Counted from the first letter of the stretch, positions 1 through 9,570 are shown. The stretch is 23,764 nt of DNA from DATLYB01 sp964502525 (GCA_964502525.1 CAZCXH010000067.1:1-23764); one strand, 5' to 3'. Notes: generated from the letters alone by a model not told the origin. A program made the numbers and translations.

Positions 1-2379
1 GCGACAGCATTCTAACAACTGAATTAATTGTGCTGCCAATCTTAACGGGCAATGCTACTGCAACCATTTGTGAAGGTGAAAGCTATTTTGTGGGAGGCGA
101 TTTCCAGACGCAAGCGGGAACATATTTCGATACTCTTGCCGGCTCGAATGGCTGCGACAGCATTCTTGCAACAGAACTGATTGTATTGCCGAATTCTTCT
201 TCAACACAAAATATAGATATTTGCAGCGGTGAATCATTCTTTGCGGGCGGTGCTTTCCAGACAACATCCGGAACCTACTTCGACACATTAACAGCAGCCA
301 ACGGTTGCGACAGCATTGTGATTACCAACCTCAATGTGGGCGAACCCATCAGTATCAATTTTGATGTGAATGAATTGAGTTGCGAGTGTCCTCTTGCAGG
401 AAGCGGCAATAGCGATGGAGATACGTGCGCTCTTGATTTTGCAGGACTTGCCCACGGAGCGTTGCTGAACGGGTACTTTGCAGACCTCGGAGTAACAATC
501 AGCGCCAATGCGGGCGGTTCGTTCCCTGACCAGCTTGTCGTGTTTAATTCTGATCTGTCCGGCACGCCCGATCCTGACCTCGAGGCAGGTATCGGCAACA
601 TCGCCATTTTTCCAACGACAATAACCGACAGCAACCATGATGGTTTGGTTGATTCACCGAATGATCAAGGGGTTGGCGGCACTATCACTTTCACCTTTGA
701 TGAGCCGCGCACGTTGTTCGCCCTGACTTTCATTGATAATGACAGGAATGGCGGAACCATTAAAGCATACGACAATAACAATAACCTTATCACTACGGTG
801 ATCACTCCGAGCATTGGTCCGAGCAGCATTCAGGATGTTGCGTTAAATATTTCCGTAGTGAAATATTTCACCGTGAATTATTCAGATTCGAGGGGTATTG
901 CCAACATCAGGTTCAGTTGCCCTCCGATAACTTGCGAACAGGATCTGAGCGGATTTGCCCATGGACAAATCGTATCCGGCCAGGAAATTGCTCCGGGCGT
1001 TACGGTAAGTGGTATTTCAAATACGCCAGCAGACTTCCCGAATGCCGTTGCGGTTTTCAATTCGGATATTTCCGGCTCTCTTGATCCCGACCTTGAAGCC
1101 GGTGTTGGCAATGTCCTGATTTTGCCTGAATACCTGACTGACGCTGACAACGATGGAAATATTGACGATCCGAGCGATGCGCCTGATGGCGGGAAAATGA
1201 TTTTCACCTTCGACCGTGACAGGACGGTTTACAAACTGACTTTGGTTGACAATGACAGGAATAACGGAACAATAAAAGCGTACGATGCGAATAATGCGCT
1301 GCTGCTCACCGTGTCTACGCCAAGCGGTGCCGGTGGAAGCGTTATCACCTACAACATCAATGCAACGGGCGCCAGGAAATTGGAAGTAAGCTATCGCGAT
1401 TCTCGCGGTGTCACTGGCTTGCAGCTTGATTGCCCGCCCGTGAATTGCTGCGATGGCAATGCAACTGCTAATGCAAGCGGTGGGTTCCCGCCTTATCAGT
1501 TTGCTTGGAGCACGGGTTCAACTACCGGTTACTCGGGCGACAGCCTCTGCGTTGGAACCTATTACGTTACAATAACTGATGCGTTAGGATGCTCTGCGAC
1601 AGATTCTGTTTCTCTTGTTCGTGCTGACGTTACAACTGCATCTGCGGAAATTTGCGAAGGCGACAGCATCCTGCTTGAAGGCGCCTACCAGACAAGGGCC
1701 GGATTTTATTATGATACGCTCGGATTGACCGATGACTGTTACCAGATTTTGAAAACACAACTGACGATCCTTCAGCCGTCATTCGCAACTCAGCAGGTTT
1801 CGATTTGCGCGGGCGAAAGCTTCTTTGCGGGCGGAGCATTCCAAACTGAGTCAGGAACATATACTGATATTTTGGTTGCCGCCAATGGCTGCGACAGCAT
1901 TCTCACAACCGAATTGACCGTATTGCCGGCACCCATTACTCCAATCAGCGCTGAAATATGCGAAGGTGAAAGCTATTTTGCCGGTGGCGCATTCCAGACG
2001 GAATCCGGAAAATATTACGACACGCTGACCACAGCGGCAGGTTGCGACAGCATCATCGAAACAACTTTAACCGTTCTCCTGCCAACAACCGGCAACGTGA
2101 CTGCAACCATCTGTGACGGAGAAAGCTATTTCGTTGGAGGTGATTTCCAGACGCAAGCGGGAACATACTTCGACACGCTGACCGGCTCCAATGGCTGCGA
2201 CAGCATTCTCACAACTGAATTGATTGTGTTGCCAATCCCATCCGGCAATGCAACCGCTACAATATGTGACGGAGAAAGCTATTTCGTTGGCGGGGATTTC
2301 CAGACGCAAGCAGGAACTTATGTTGACACGCTGACCGGCTCCAACGGCTGCGACAGCATTGTCACAACGGAGTTGATCG
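1..2379 (+). CDS. Giant T9SS-secreted repeat protein, 5' partial, part before the gap
   Basis: Open from the first base (first whole codon at 3), so the true start lies upstream. The visible part reads, in order: the end of one 51-residue repeat; two complete repeats (about 45-345); two tandem domains of about 170 residues (423-929 and 933-1440); one SprB-like module (about 1440-1620); then five more 51-residue repeats running into the N gap. The repeat core is IC-x-G-x-S-x-F-x-GG-x-x-QT-x-SG-x-Y-x-DTL followed by GCDSI and a hydrophobic strand, giving two Cys per unit. This is the same gene as the part starting at 2480: restoring a gap of 24 nt (or 24 plus multiples of 153) rejoins the frame. 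Such proteins are usually exported by Sec then T9SS and act as surface adhesins; adhesion is inferred, and no ligand can be named from sequence. Confidence 0.85.
423..1440 (+). repeat. Two tandem ~170-residue domains within the giant protein
   Basis: Copy 1 is at about 423-929 and copy 2 at about 933-1440. Both share, in the same order, a Cys near the start, an F-A-HG motif, V(V/A)VFNSD, S-G-x-x-DPDLEAG-(I/V)-GN, a D-(N/H)-DG acidic stretch, a GG-x-(I/M)-x-FTFD strand, a (F/V)-x-DNDRN-x-GTIKAYD-x-NN segment, YxDSRG and a closing D/S-CPP. The identity pattern shows an internal tandem duplication. The fold looks like an all-beta carbohydrate-binding or calcium-binding module (many conserved Asp/Asn), but I do not recognise a named family. 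Confidence 0.75.
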
Positions 2380-3836
2380 NNNNNNNNNNNNNNNNNNNNN
2401 NNNNNNNNNNNNNNNNNNNNNNNNNNNNNNNNNNNNNNNNNNNNNNNNNNNNNNNNNNNNNNNNNNNNNNNNNNNNNNNTGACTGCGACCATCTGTGACG
2501 GAGAAAGCTATTTTGTTGGCGGAGATTTCCAGACGCAAGCAGGAACATACTTCGACACGCTGACCGGCTCCAACGGCTGCGACAGCATTGTCACAACGGA
2601 GTTGATCGTATTGCCAATCACATCGGGCAATGTGACTGCGACCATCTGTGACGGAGAAAGCTATTTTGTTGGCGGAGATTTCCAGACTGAATCAGGAATT
2701 TACTACGATACGCTCAGCGGTACCAATGGCTGCGACAGCATTGTGGAAACGACATTAACGGTTCTTCCAATATTATCCGGAAGCATTGCGGCTGAAATTT
2801 GCCAGGGAGAAAATTATTTCGCAGGCGGTGCATTCCAAACGCAATCAGGAATTTACTATGACACGCTGACGTCATCCAACGGCTGCGACAGCATTTTGGA
2901 AACAACGCTGACTGTTAATCCCGTATTCATTCAGGGCATGTTTGTTGAAATCTGCGATGGCGAAAGCTATTTTGCCGGAGGGGCGTTCCAGACGGAATCC
3001 GGAGTGTACAATGATACGTTAACATCTTCACTGGGCTGCGACAGCATCATCCAAACAAATTTGTCAGTGCTTCCTGCTCCGGTTACAAACGCTGCCGCGC
3101 AGATTTGCCAGGGTGACAGCTTGTTCGTTGGAGGAGCATTCCAAACGCAGTCCGGAGTTTATACGGATACATTCAGCACCGACCAGGGCTGCGACAGTAT
3201 TGTTGAAACAACGCTGAGCGTAATTGCACCATTCACGGAAAATATTTCCGCATCCATCTGCGATGGCGAAAGCTACTTCGCAGGAGGCGCCTTCCAGACA
3301 ACATCAGGCACTTACTTTGACTCGCTGACCTCAACCGCAGGTTGCGACAGCATCGTGATTACAGAACTGACCGTGAACCCTGTTTATCAATTGCTGCAGC
3401 AAATTCAGATTTGCGATGGCGACAGCTTCTTTGCCGGTGGCGCATTCCAGACAGAATCCGGAACTTACACTGACAGTTTTATAACCCAAGCCGGCTGCGA
3501 CAGCATTGTGGTGACTGAACTCACCGTTCAGCAAGTAGTGCTGACGGTTCAGAACCCAACTATCTGCGAAGGCGACAGCTTCTTTGCTGGCGGTACATTC
3601 CAGACGCAGTCCGGAATTTATTTTGACACGACCGCTGCCTCTGGCGGCTGTGACAGCATCACCGTGACCAACCTCACCGTGCTGCTGCCAGCGTTCACCA
3701 GCGTGGACGTCACCATTTGCGAAGGCGACAGCGTGTTTGCCGGTGGCGCTTTCCAAACGGATGATGGCGTTTATTTGGACACGTTTGCGGGATCCAACGG
3801 CTGCGACAGCATCGTGGTGACCGAATTGTTCGTATC
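1630..3836 (+). repeat. Array of 153-bp (51-codon) tandem repeats spanning the gap
   Basis: Fourteen visible consecutive units (five before and nine after the gap), each with IC-(D/E/Q)-G-(E/D)-S...GGAFQT...GCDSI. The four units next to the gap are nearly identical in DNA, with the tract 'ggagaaagctatttcgttgg' and close variants recurring every 153 nt, while units further away share mainly the protein consensus. This gradient indicates recent local amplification and explains why assembly failed here. Confidence 0.9.
2380..2479. other. Scaffold gap (100 N)
   Basis: Exactly 100 Ns, the usual placeholder for a gap of unknown length. Both flanks are copies of the same 153-bp repeat. The bases absent from a standard unit between the two flanks number 24, which gives 153 nt between successive repeat starts (2262 and 2491) once 100 is replaced by 24. 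The real missing length is therefore expected to be 24 nt plus any multiple of 153. The apparent frame change between the two halves of the gene is an artefact of the placeholder. Confidence 0.95.
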
Positions 3837-6420
3837 AAGAATAACTATTATTACTCAATCCGTTGATGATGCAAGGTGCTTCGGTTCAACGGACGGGGCA
3901 ATCACGATTTCTCTGGAAAGCGGTGAGGAGCCTTATGTTCTTTTATGGTCAAACGGAGTGGTTCAGCAGAATGTTGACGGCTCAACGGACGTTTCAATTA
4001 CGGGACTCGGAGACGGCACTTACAGCGTAACAGCAACAGACAATAGCGGCTGCGAAGAGGTTGCCACCTTCACCGTGAACGAGCCTGTTGAATTCATGCT
4101 CGGCATTGAAACCACGCCCATCTCGTGCAATGGCGGAAGCGATGGCGCGATTGACCTGACAGTATCGGGAGGAACTTCACCCTACAGCTACCTCTGGTCG
4201 AATGGCGATACAACGCAGGATATCGGCAATCGTCCCGCAGGTTTCGACACCGTGGTGGTTACCGATGCCAATGGCTGCATGACGCTGGTGGTCATTCAGA
4301 TGCTGGAACCCGATCCGATCCCGACTACCATCATCATTGCTGAAATTTGCGAAGGCGACAGCGTGCTGGCGGGCGGTGACTATCAGACCGAATCGGGAAG
4401 TTATTTTGATACGCTGGCAAGCGCAACGGGATGCGACAGCATCATTGTTACCTTGCTTACGGTTATTCCATCATCCGTCACCAACATGGCGGTGGCGATT
4501 TGCGAAGGCGAGTCATACTTTGCAGGCGGAGCATTCCAAACGGTTTCGGGAACATACTATGATACGCTGGAAGCTGCCAACGGCTGCGACAGCCTCATTG
4601 TTACCGGACTGACGGTGAATCCCGTTGCGAACACTATCGTCCCGGTTGAAATCTGCCAGGGTCAGAGCTATTTTGCGGGCGGGGCGTTCCAAACCGCTTC
4701 CGGCACATATTATGATACCCTTTCATCAATGGCAGGATGCGACAGCATCGTGGTTACGGAGCTAACGGTTGCACAGGTAATTTCTTCTAATGTAACAGCC
4801 ACCATTTGCGAAGGCGACAGCATCTTTGCGGGAGGCGCGTTCCGGACGGAAGCGGGAACATATTACGACACGCTGCAAGCCGCTGGCGGCTGCGACAGCG
4901 TGGTTGCCACCGTGTTGATTGTGAATCCAGCGAAGACGACCGGCATCGAATATCTGATTTGCGATGGCGACAGCATCTTCATTGGCGGTGCTTATCGCAC
5001 GGAAACCGGCACCTACTATGATACTTTGCAGACTGCTGCCGGATGCGACAGCATCCTTGCATGGGACTTATTTGTTATGCCATCCAGCGACACTACGGTT
5101 TTTGTTTCCATCTGCGATGGCGAATTCTACTTCGTTGGAGGAGGCTTCCAGAACCAATCCGGAACCTATTACGATAATTTCACAACTGCTTTCGGGTGCG
5201 ACAGCCTTGTCACGACCATCCTCACCGTGCATCCCAACAAGCAGACGGGCATCGAGTATCTGATTTGCGAGGGTGACAGTTTCTTTGTGGGTGGCGGATA
5301 TCAAACGACAAGCGGCACTTATTACGACACGCTTCAGACTTCTGCCGGCTGCGACAGCATCCTCGCATGGGATTTATTTGTGATTCCTTCAGATATCACC
5401 ATTGTGCCTGTAACGATTTGCGAGGGAGACAGCTTCCTTGCGGGTGGAGCCTACCAGACGCAGTCGGGCACCTATTTCGACACGCTTAGCAATAGCCTGG
5501 GCTGCGACAGCATCATCGTCACCAACCTGTCGGTGATAACCAACTCATCGGAATTTGTTGTCGTGAATATCTGTCCGGGCGACAGCCTCTTTGTGGGAGG
5601 CGCATACCAGACCCAGTCCGGTGAATATGTTGATACATTGGTGTCTGCCAGCGGCTGCGACAGCATCAGGACCACGCAATTAAACATTCTTCCGCAAATG
5701 GCGTTGAGCGGACTGGCGTCTCCGCTGAGTTGCAACGGTGTGCCTGATGGCGCGATTGACCTGTTCGTCATTGGCGGAACACAGCCTTATTCGTTTAGCT
5801 GGTCGCCCTCTGGCGATATCATCGAAGACCCCAACGGGCTTTTTGCCGGCTTGCATACGGTGGTGGTGACGGATTCCAACGGATGCCAGGCAACGAATAT
5901 CACGCTGGTGACTCAGCCTGATTCCATTTCGGTGATCGGAAATATCACAAATGATTCGGGCGCGGGTGACGGAAGCATCAGCCTTGTGGTTTCAGGCGGC
6001 ACCGCGCCTTACACCTTCCTGTGGTCAACCGGAGATACAACGCAGGATTTGACCGGGCTTGTCGCTGACACCTACGAGGTAACGATTACGGATGCCAACG
6101 GATGCAGCATCACCGCTGCGTTCGATGTGTTCCTCTCTCCGTTCAGGAGATCGGGACCTGAACTTCAGATGCACGTTTATCCCAATCCGTTCAGGGATAT
6201 TATGATCCTTGAAGTTGATTCAAAACTTCCGGGCAAAGGATGGATCACCCTCACCGACCTGCTTGGAAAGAGGGTGATTTTCCAACAGGTTGCAATTAAT
6301 GCAGGAATCAACAAATATGAATTGAAGGTGGATGAAAGAATTGCCGATGCGGTTTACCTGCTCGAAGTGGTGAAAGCCGATGGTAACCACAGGGCGGTGA
6401 AGGCGGTGATGAAGGAATAG
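2480..6420 (+). CDS. Giant T9SS-secreted repeat protein, part after the gap, with SprB-like modules and T9SS C-terminal domain
   Basis: This continues the gene before the gap; a Met codon at 2602 lies inside a repeat and is not the start. It holds nine 51-residue repeats (2480 to about 3836), two SprB-like modules (about 3862-4311; C-x-G-x-x-DGAI-x-L, GG-x-x-PY-x-x-LWSNG, VTD-x-x-GC), nine further repeats (about 4336-5690), two more SprB-like modules (about 5715-6129) and a T9SS type A sorting domain (6169-6417) that starts YPNPF and ends in a short basic tail. SprB repeats are known from the mobile gliding adhesin of Flavobacterium. The CTD is normally recognised by the PorU-type sortase, which anchors the cargo at the cell surface or releases it. 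A strong hairpin follows at 6475. The adhesin role is inferred from architecture. Confidence 0.93.
4336..5690 (+). repeat. Second array of 51-residue Cys repeats (nine units)
   Basis: Nine diverged units lie between two pairs of SprB-like modules. Units at about 4950 and 5250 share an unusual ending, GCDSILAWDLFV, instead of GCDSI-x-x-T-x-L-x-V. They alternate with a normal-type unit, which suggests that a two-unit block was duplicated here. Confidence 0.85.
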
Positions 6421-6474
6421 TATTAGTTGAATTGGTAGTTCTCAGTAGTTTGAAAAATTTTGCCCAGTCCCATC

Positions 6475-6512
6475 AGAAAGGTGACGTTGAAGAGCGTCAC
6501 CTTTCTCGTTTT
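6475..6512. terminator. Hairpin terminator downstream of the giant repeat gene
   Basis: A 12-bp perfect stem (agaaaggtgacg / cgtcacctttct) with an 8-nt loop is followed by cgtttta, a T-rich tail in the plus direction. It lies 55 nt after the stop at 6420. The stop codon of the minus-strand remnant (6497-6499) sits inside the right arm, so the hairpin probably serves both converging genes. Confidence 0.8.
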
Positions 6513-6868
6513 ATAGCCCTCACCATCTCCCTTTTTCCCGGGGCGCCCGGCAATGACTCCACCGCAAATCCGCTGGCTTTCAATGCCCTTTTCACGCTGC
6601 CTTTGGCGCAGTAGGTTAACAGCGCTCCGCTCTCATTGGTCATATTGAATATTTTGGAGAAAATATCTTCCGTCCACAATTCGGGCTGAACGCTGGGCGC
6701 GAAAGCATCGAAGTAAATGAGATCGAATTTTTCTTCCGGATGAAAATTTTGGATGGTGGTTTTTAGTTTTTTGAGGGAATGAGCTGCTTTATGAGTTGTC
6801 ACCCCCTTAGTCCCCCTCAAGGGGGAAGCAAGGGTGGGGGAGTTGTCGAGCGTGGTGATGACATTCAT
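6497..6868 (-). pseudogene. C-terminal remnant of an MnmD/MnmC2-like tRNA U34 methyltransferase (DUF752)
   Basis: The 123-residue frame contains the C-terminal half of the Methyltransf_30 family: FDLIYFDAFAPS, QPELWT, a TYCAKG motif, GF-x-VE-x-LPG and GKREM. Full-length members run to about 220 residues and methylate 5-aminomethyl-2-thiouridine at the tRNA wobble base using SAM. The N-terminal half with the glycine-rich SAM-binding loop (ExGFGTGLN type) is missing, and I see no homologous sequence in any frame upstream of 6868. An in-frame TGA lies four codons before the Met. Residues about 10-28 are encoded by a palindromic insertion (6801-6839). It is most likely a dead fragment left by a rearrangement; a short expressed protein cannot be excluded. 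Confidence 0.75.
6793..6847. repeat. Small palindromic insertion flanked by 8-bp direct repeats
   Basis: A G/C-run palindrome of 39 bp (6801-6839; core tccccctcaaggggga, outer arms ccccctt / aagggtgggg) is bracketed by GAGTTGTC at 6793-6800 and GAGTTGTC at 6840-6847. The direct repeats look like a target-site duplication. It lies within the MnmD remnant and, with one repeat copy, adds 47 bp, which is not a multiple of three. Confidence 0.7.
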
Positions 6869-7317
6869 TTGATTGGCGAATCAGCGGATAAGCGAATGTT
6901 AAATATCGTCATCATCGGCTAAATAACGTTTTCAAAATAACTTTCTCAACTCAGTAAACTAAACGGAAGGAAATGTCCCTTTATAGTTATATCGTCAATA
7001 GTTTACAATGTATCGTACCTATCCGCTAAAAGATAGATTTCATCATCTTGCGGAACGGCAACAACGGCAACTGCAACTCCCTGATTTTTCGTCCAATGAG
7101 TGCATATACGGGAAATCATATTCCCACTGGAGCACAGCATGGTGGAAGTGGGGGATGGAGCATGCTCTGCAAGGCATCCGTTTGTAGATGACGTTTCAAT
7201 GTGAGTAGTCGTCAATCCGGCAACGCGAGGTTTCTTGCCACGTCCTTAGGAACGGTGGTGCGCAAGTCGCCATTCCGCACGGACAGGGCGCTTTCGTGGG
7301 ATTAAGCAGTCTCTAAG
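6869..7317. other. No recognisable gene (about 450 bp)
   Basis: No frame gives a protein I recognise, and I see no tRNA or known RNA. The stretch next to the MnmD remnant contains 'agcggataagcgaat', which resembles interspersed repeat sequence in Bacteroidota genomes. It may be decayed sequence between the truncated gene and the inverted-repeat cassette. Confidence 0.5.
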
Positions 7318-7419
7318 TATACCGAAACAACTCAGGTTTTCGAACAATTGAACTGTAGAATATTCGGTATTAACCAAGAGTACGTCTCTTTCCTTCGGAA
7401 ATTCGACTACTCTTAGTAT
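7318..7419 (+). repeat. Left arm of a 102-bp inverted repeat
   Basis: The sequence begins tataccgaaacaactcagg and reads through to gactactcttagtat. It matches the reverse complement of 9290-9391 at 98 of 102 positions with no gaps. It contains its own inverted ends: ataccgaa at 7319-7326 and ttcggtat at 7363-7370. It lies 96 bp upstream of the beta-propeller gene start. Confidence 0.9.
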
Positions 7420-7515
7420 TATTCATCGCTACGTCTTTAATGGTATTGCATGGATGTCGTTCGAAGTTGAATTTAGCCTCTAACATGATTTTTTTAACCA
7501 ATTAAAACCGATATT

Positions 7516-9288
7516 ATGAGAAACAAATTTTTCATCGCAACCTTCCTCTCCCTTCAATTTCACTTTGCCTCCGCACAATCCTGGCAGCAGAAATCCAGCG
7601 AGTTGGGCGACCAGCGCGGCATCATCGAAATTGCCGCGCCTGACAGTAAAAACGCCTACGCCATGGCTTACAATGCTGACCAAAGCTGGGATGAACTTCA
7701 TCAGCTCACCATCACGCATGACGGTGGCGACACATGGCAGATGCAAGCCGTGCCCGGTCTTGAAGGCCACCTCATCACCGCCATCGGGGCGGCATCAGCC
7801 AACAAGATATTCGCGCTCGGATGGAACTATTCCGGTGACGGCAATGCTGGTGGCAAGCTCATGCGCAGCACCAATGGCGGCAAGACATGGGCGCAGGTGG
7901 GAACGAACATCTTCACCGATCCCGGCAGTTTCCCCGATGACATCCTCTTTTTCAACTCCAATGATGGGGTGATGCTGGGAGATCCCGTGAACGGATATTT
8001 TGAGATTTACACCACCAATAATGGCGGCTGGTCATGGAAGCAGGTGCCTGCTGCCAATATCCCCGTTCCGTTGGCTCCGTATGAGCTGGGCGCCACCTAC
8101 CTGATGGAAATCTATGGCAACACCGTGTGGGCTGTCACCTTTGTGCTCGATGAAGATTTCGTTCCGAATGGCATGGGTAGGCTGATACAATCAGACGACA
8201 AGGGCAAAACATGGTATGTCAGAAATTCCTCCATGCCGCTGGAAGGCTTTGATGGTACTATCAAGTTCCGCAACCATAACGTGGGGCTGTTCAAAAACAA
8301 CGGGGTGCTCTACCGCACCACCGATGGCGGCTCCACCTGGAACGTGGTGAACTACTCGGGCACATGGTTCAGCTTTGACCTTGACAATGTTCCCGGCAAG
8401 CCCGGTTGGTGGGTAAGCACGGGTGGCGATGCCAACCTCCCCACAAATTCTGCCAACGGCTTCGGCTCTTCCATCAGTTATGATGATGGCGATAGCTGGA
8501 CCGTGATTGACAATGCAGAACACACCTGCGTGGAGATGACCAGCGACAGGCACGGCTACACCGGAGGCATCACCTACGGCAGCGGCAATGACGGTGTGTT
8601 TGTGTTCGCGCCATCATGCAGCTACGCACCAATGCAGGTGTCGTCTTTCACGCTGGTCAATGCAGCCAGTAATGCGGATGCCGGTGAGTTGAACTATGGC
8701 GATTCGGTTAGCCTTGCAGATGGACCCTTCAATGTAAAGGCAAACCTCTGTGAGAATTCAGGAGCGAAAAGTGTCCGCTTCAGGCTCAACGGGCGCGAGT
8801 ACAGGATTGAAAACAGTGCCCCTTACGCGATTGCAGGTGATAACCCTGCCGGTGATTACAATAAATGGAATGTTTCACCGGGCACTTATACCATCACTGC
8901 CATTCCTTACTCGGGTTCCAACGGAAGCGGCACAGCCGGAGTATCGCGCAGCATCAGGGTGACCTTCACCGGTGGCGCAGCGAAGAATGAGATTGCTGAT
9001 GATGTGATCCCTTCCATTGAAAGCAACAGCATCGTAATGAGCGCTTATCCGAATCCATTTTGCAGCGAATTGACGGTTGAATTCAGTATTCCGGATGATG
9101 GCATGGTAACGATTGACTTATATAATATAAATGGTGAAAGGGTGGCTTCGATTTATGAAGGGAAGGCAGTTGGAGGCGTGTTGAACAAACAAAGTTTCCA
9201 TGCCGGTGAACTGGCAGGCGGAATGTATTTGTACCGGCTGAAAACAAATGAAACGGTGATGACGGAAAAAGTGATGCTGGCGAGGTGA
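7516..9288 (+). CDS. T9SS-secreted Asp-box (BNR/Ycf48-like) beta-propeller protein
   Basis: 590 residues. A signal peptide covers residues 1-20, with predicted cleavage A-S-A|Q giving an N-terminal Gln, as is common for T9SS cargo. Six Asp-box motifs of the S/T-x-D/N-x-G-x-T/S-W type lie at about 67-74, 118-125, 166-174, 226-233, 268-275 and 321-328, marking a sialidase/sortilin-like propeller. No catalytic glycosidase residues are evident. Residues about 373-485 form an all-beta module (SFTLVNA..., V-x-F-x-LNG, EN-x-APYAIAGD, W-NVSPGTYT) that occurs twice in the next gene. A T9SS C-terminal domain spans 508-590 (YPNPF to VMLAR). The gene lies wholly between the 102-bp inverted repeats and its stop is 1 bp from the right arm. 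Function beyond secretion and binding is unknown. Confidence 0.93.
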   Translation: MRNKFFIATFLSLQFHFASAQSWQQKSSELGDQRGIIEIAAPDSKNAYAMAYNADQSWDELHQLTITHDGGDTWQMQAVPGLEGHLITAIGAASANKIFALGWNYSGDGNAGGKLMRSTNGGKTWAQVGTNIFTDPGSFPDDILFFNSNDGVMLGDPVNGYFEIYTTNNGGWSWKQVPAANIPVPLAPYELGATYLMEIYGNTVWAVTFVLDEDFVPNGMGRLIQSDDKGKTWYVRNSSMPLEGFDGTIKFRNHNVGLFKNNGVLYRTTDGGSTWNVVNYSGTWFSFDLDNVPGKPGWWVSTGGDANLPTNSANGFGSSISYDDGDSWTVIDNAEHTCVEMTSDRHGYTGGITYGSGNDGVFVFAPSCSYAPMQVSSFTLVNAASNADAGELNYGDSVSLADGPFNVKANLCENSGAKSVRFRLNGREYRIENSAPYAIAGDNPAGDYNKWNVSPGTYTITAIPYSGSNGSGTAGVSRSIRVTFTGGAAKNEIADDVIPSIESNSIVMSAYPNPFCSELTVEFSIPDDGMVTIDLYNINGERVASIYEGKAVGGVLNKQSFHAGELAGGMYLYRLKTNETVMTEKVMLAR

Positions 9289-9289
9289 T

Positions 9290-9391
9290 ATACCAGGAGT
9301 AGTCGAATTTCCGAAGGAAAGAGACGTACTCTTGGTTAATACCGAACATTCTACATTTCAATTGTTCGAAAACCTGAGTTGTTTCGGTATA
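9290..9391 (-). repeat. Right arm of the 102-bp inverted repeat
   Basis: Reverse complement of the left arm (7318-7419) with four mismatches in 102 positions. It starts 1 bp after the beta-propeller stop codon. Both outer ends read tataccg, so a TA target duplication is possible but cannot be told apart from the repeat itself. Confidence 0.9.
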
Positions 9392-9429
9392 AAATCAAGG
9401 TGGATTGCGGAAACCAAAAAGGAATACAA

Positions 9430-9570
9430 CCCCGAAGGGGTGCAATGATTGTAGAGAATGACAAACGATGCCATTACAAATCCGCCTTAGGCAGATGAAA
9501 TAATATCATCCCTTCGGGATTCGGTGAATCTTTTGTATGTGTTTCTATAATAATGACATCCCTTCGGGAT
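9430..9570. repeat. Cluster of short CCCGAAGGG-type palindromic repeats
   Basis: The sequences ccccgaagggg (9430-9440), atcccttcgggat (9508-9520) and a second exact atcccttcgggat (9558-9570) are spaced at 78 and 50 bp. They fill much of the 386-bp interval between the beta-propeller gene and the Cys-repeat gene. Such elements recur in intergenic DNA of Bacteroidota, and a role in RNA structure or as decayed mobile repeats is possible. Confidence 0.7.

Noticed and set aside
30..2602. Two separate genes or a real frameshift at the N gap
   Set aside because: The 100-N placeholder is not a measured length. Filling it with the expected 24 nt restores both the 153-nt period and the frame.
7003..7215. 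70-codon minus-strand open frame in the interval before the inverted-repeat cassette
   Set aside because: No recognisable domain, low-complexity composition and no supporting context.
9083..9361. 92-codon minus-strand open frame crossing the right inverted repeat
   Set aside because: It overlaps the conserved T9SS tail of the propeller gene; only the repeat-encoded part recurs, so it is treated as a property of the repeat.
7318..9391. Classical insertion sequence
   Set aside because: The only gene inside encodes a secreted beta-propeller protein; no transposase or recombinase is present.
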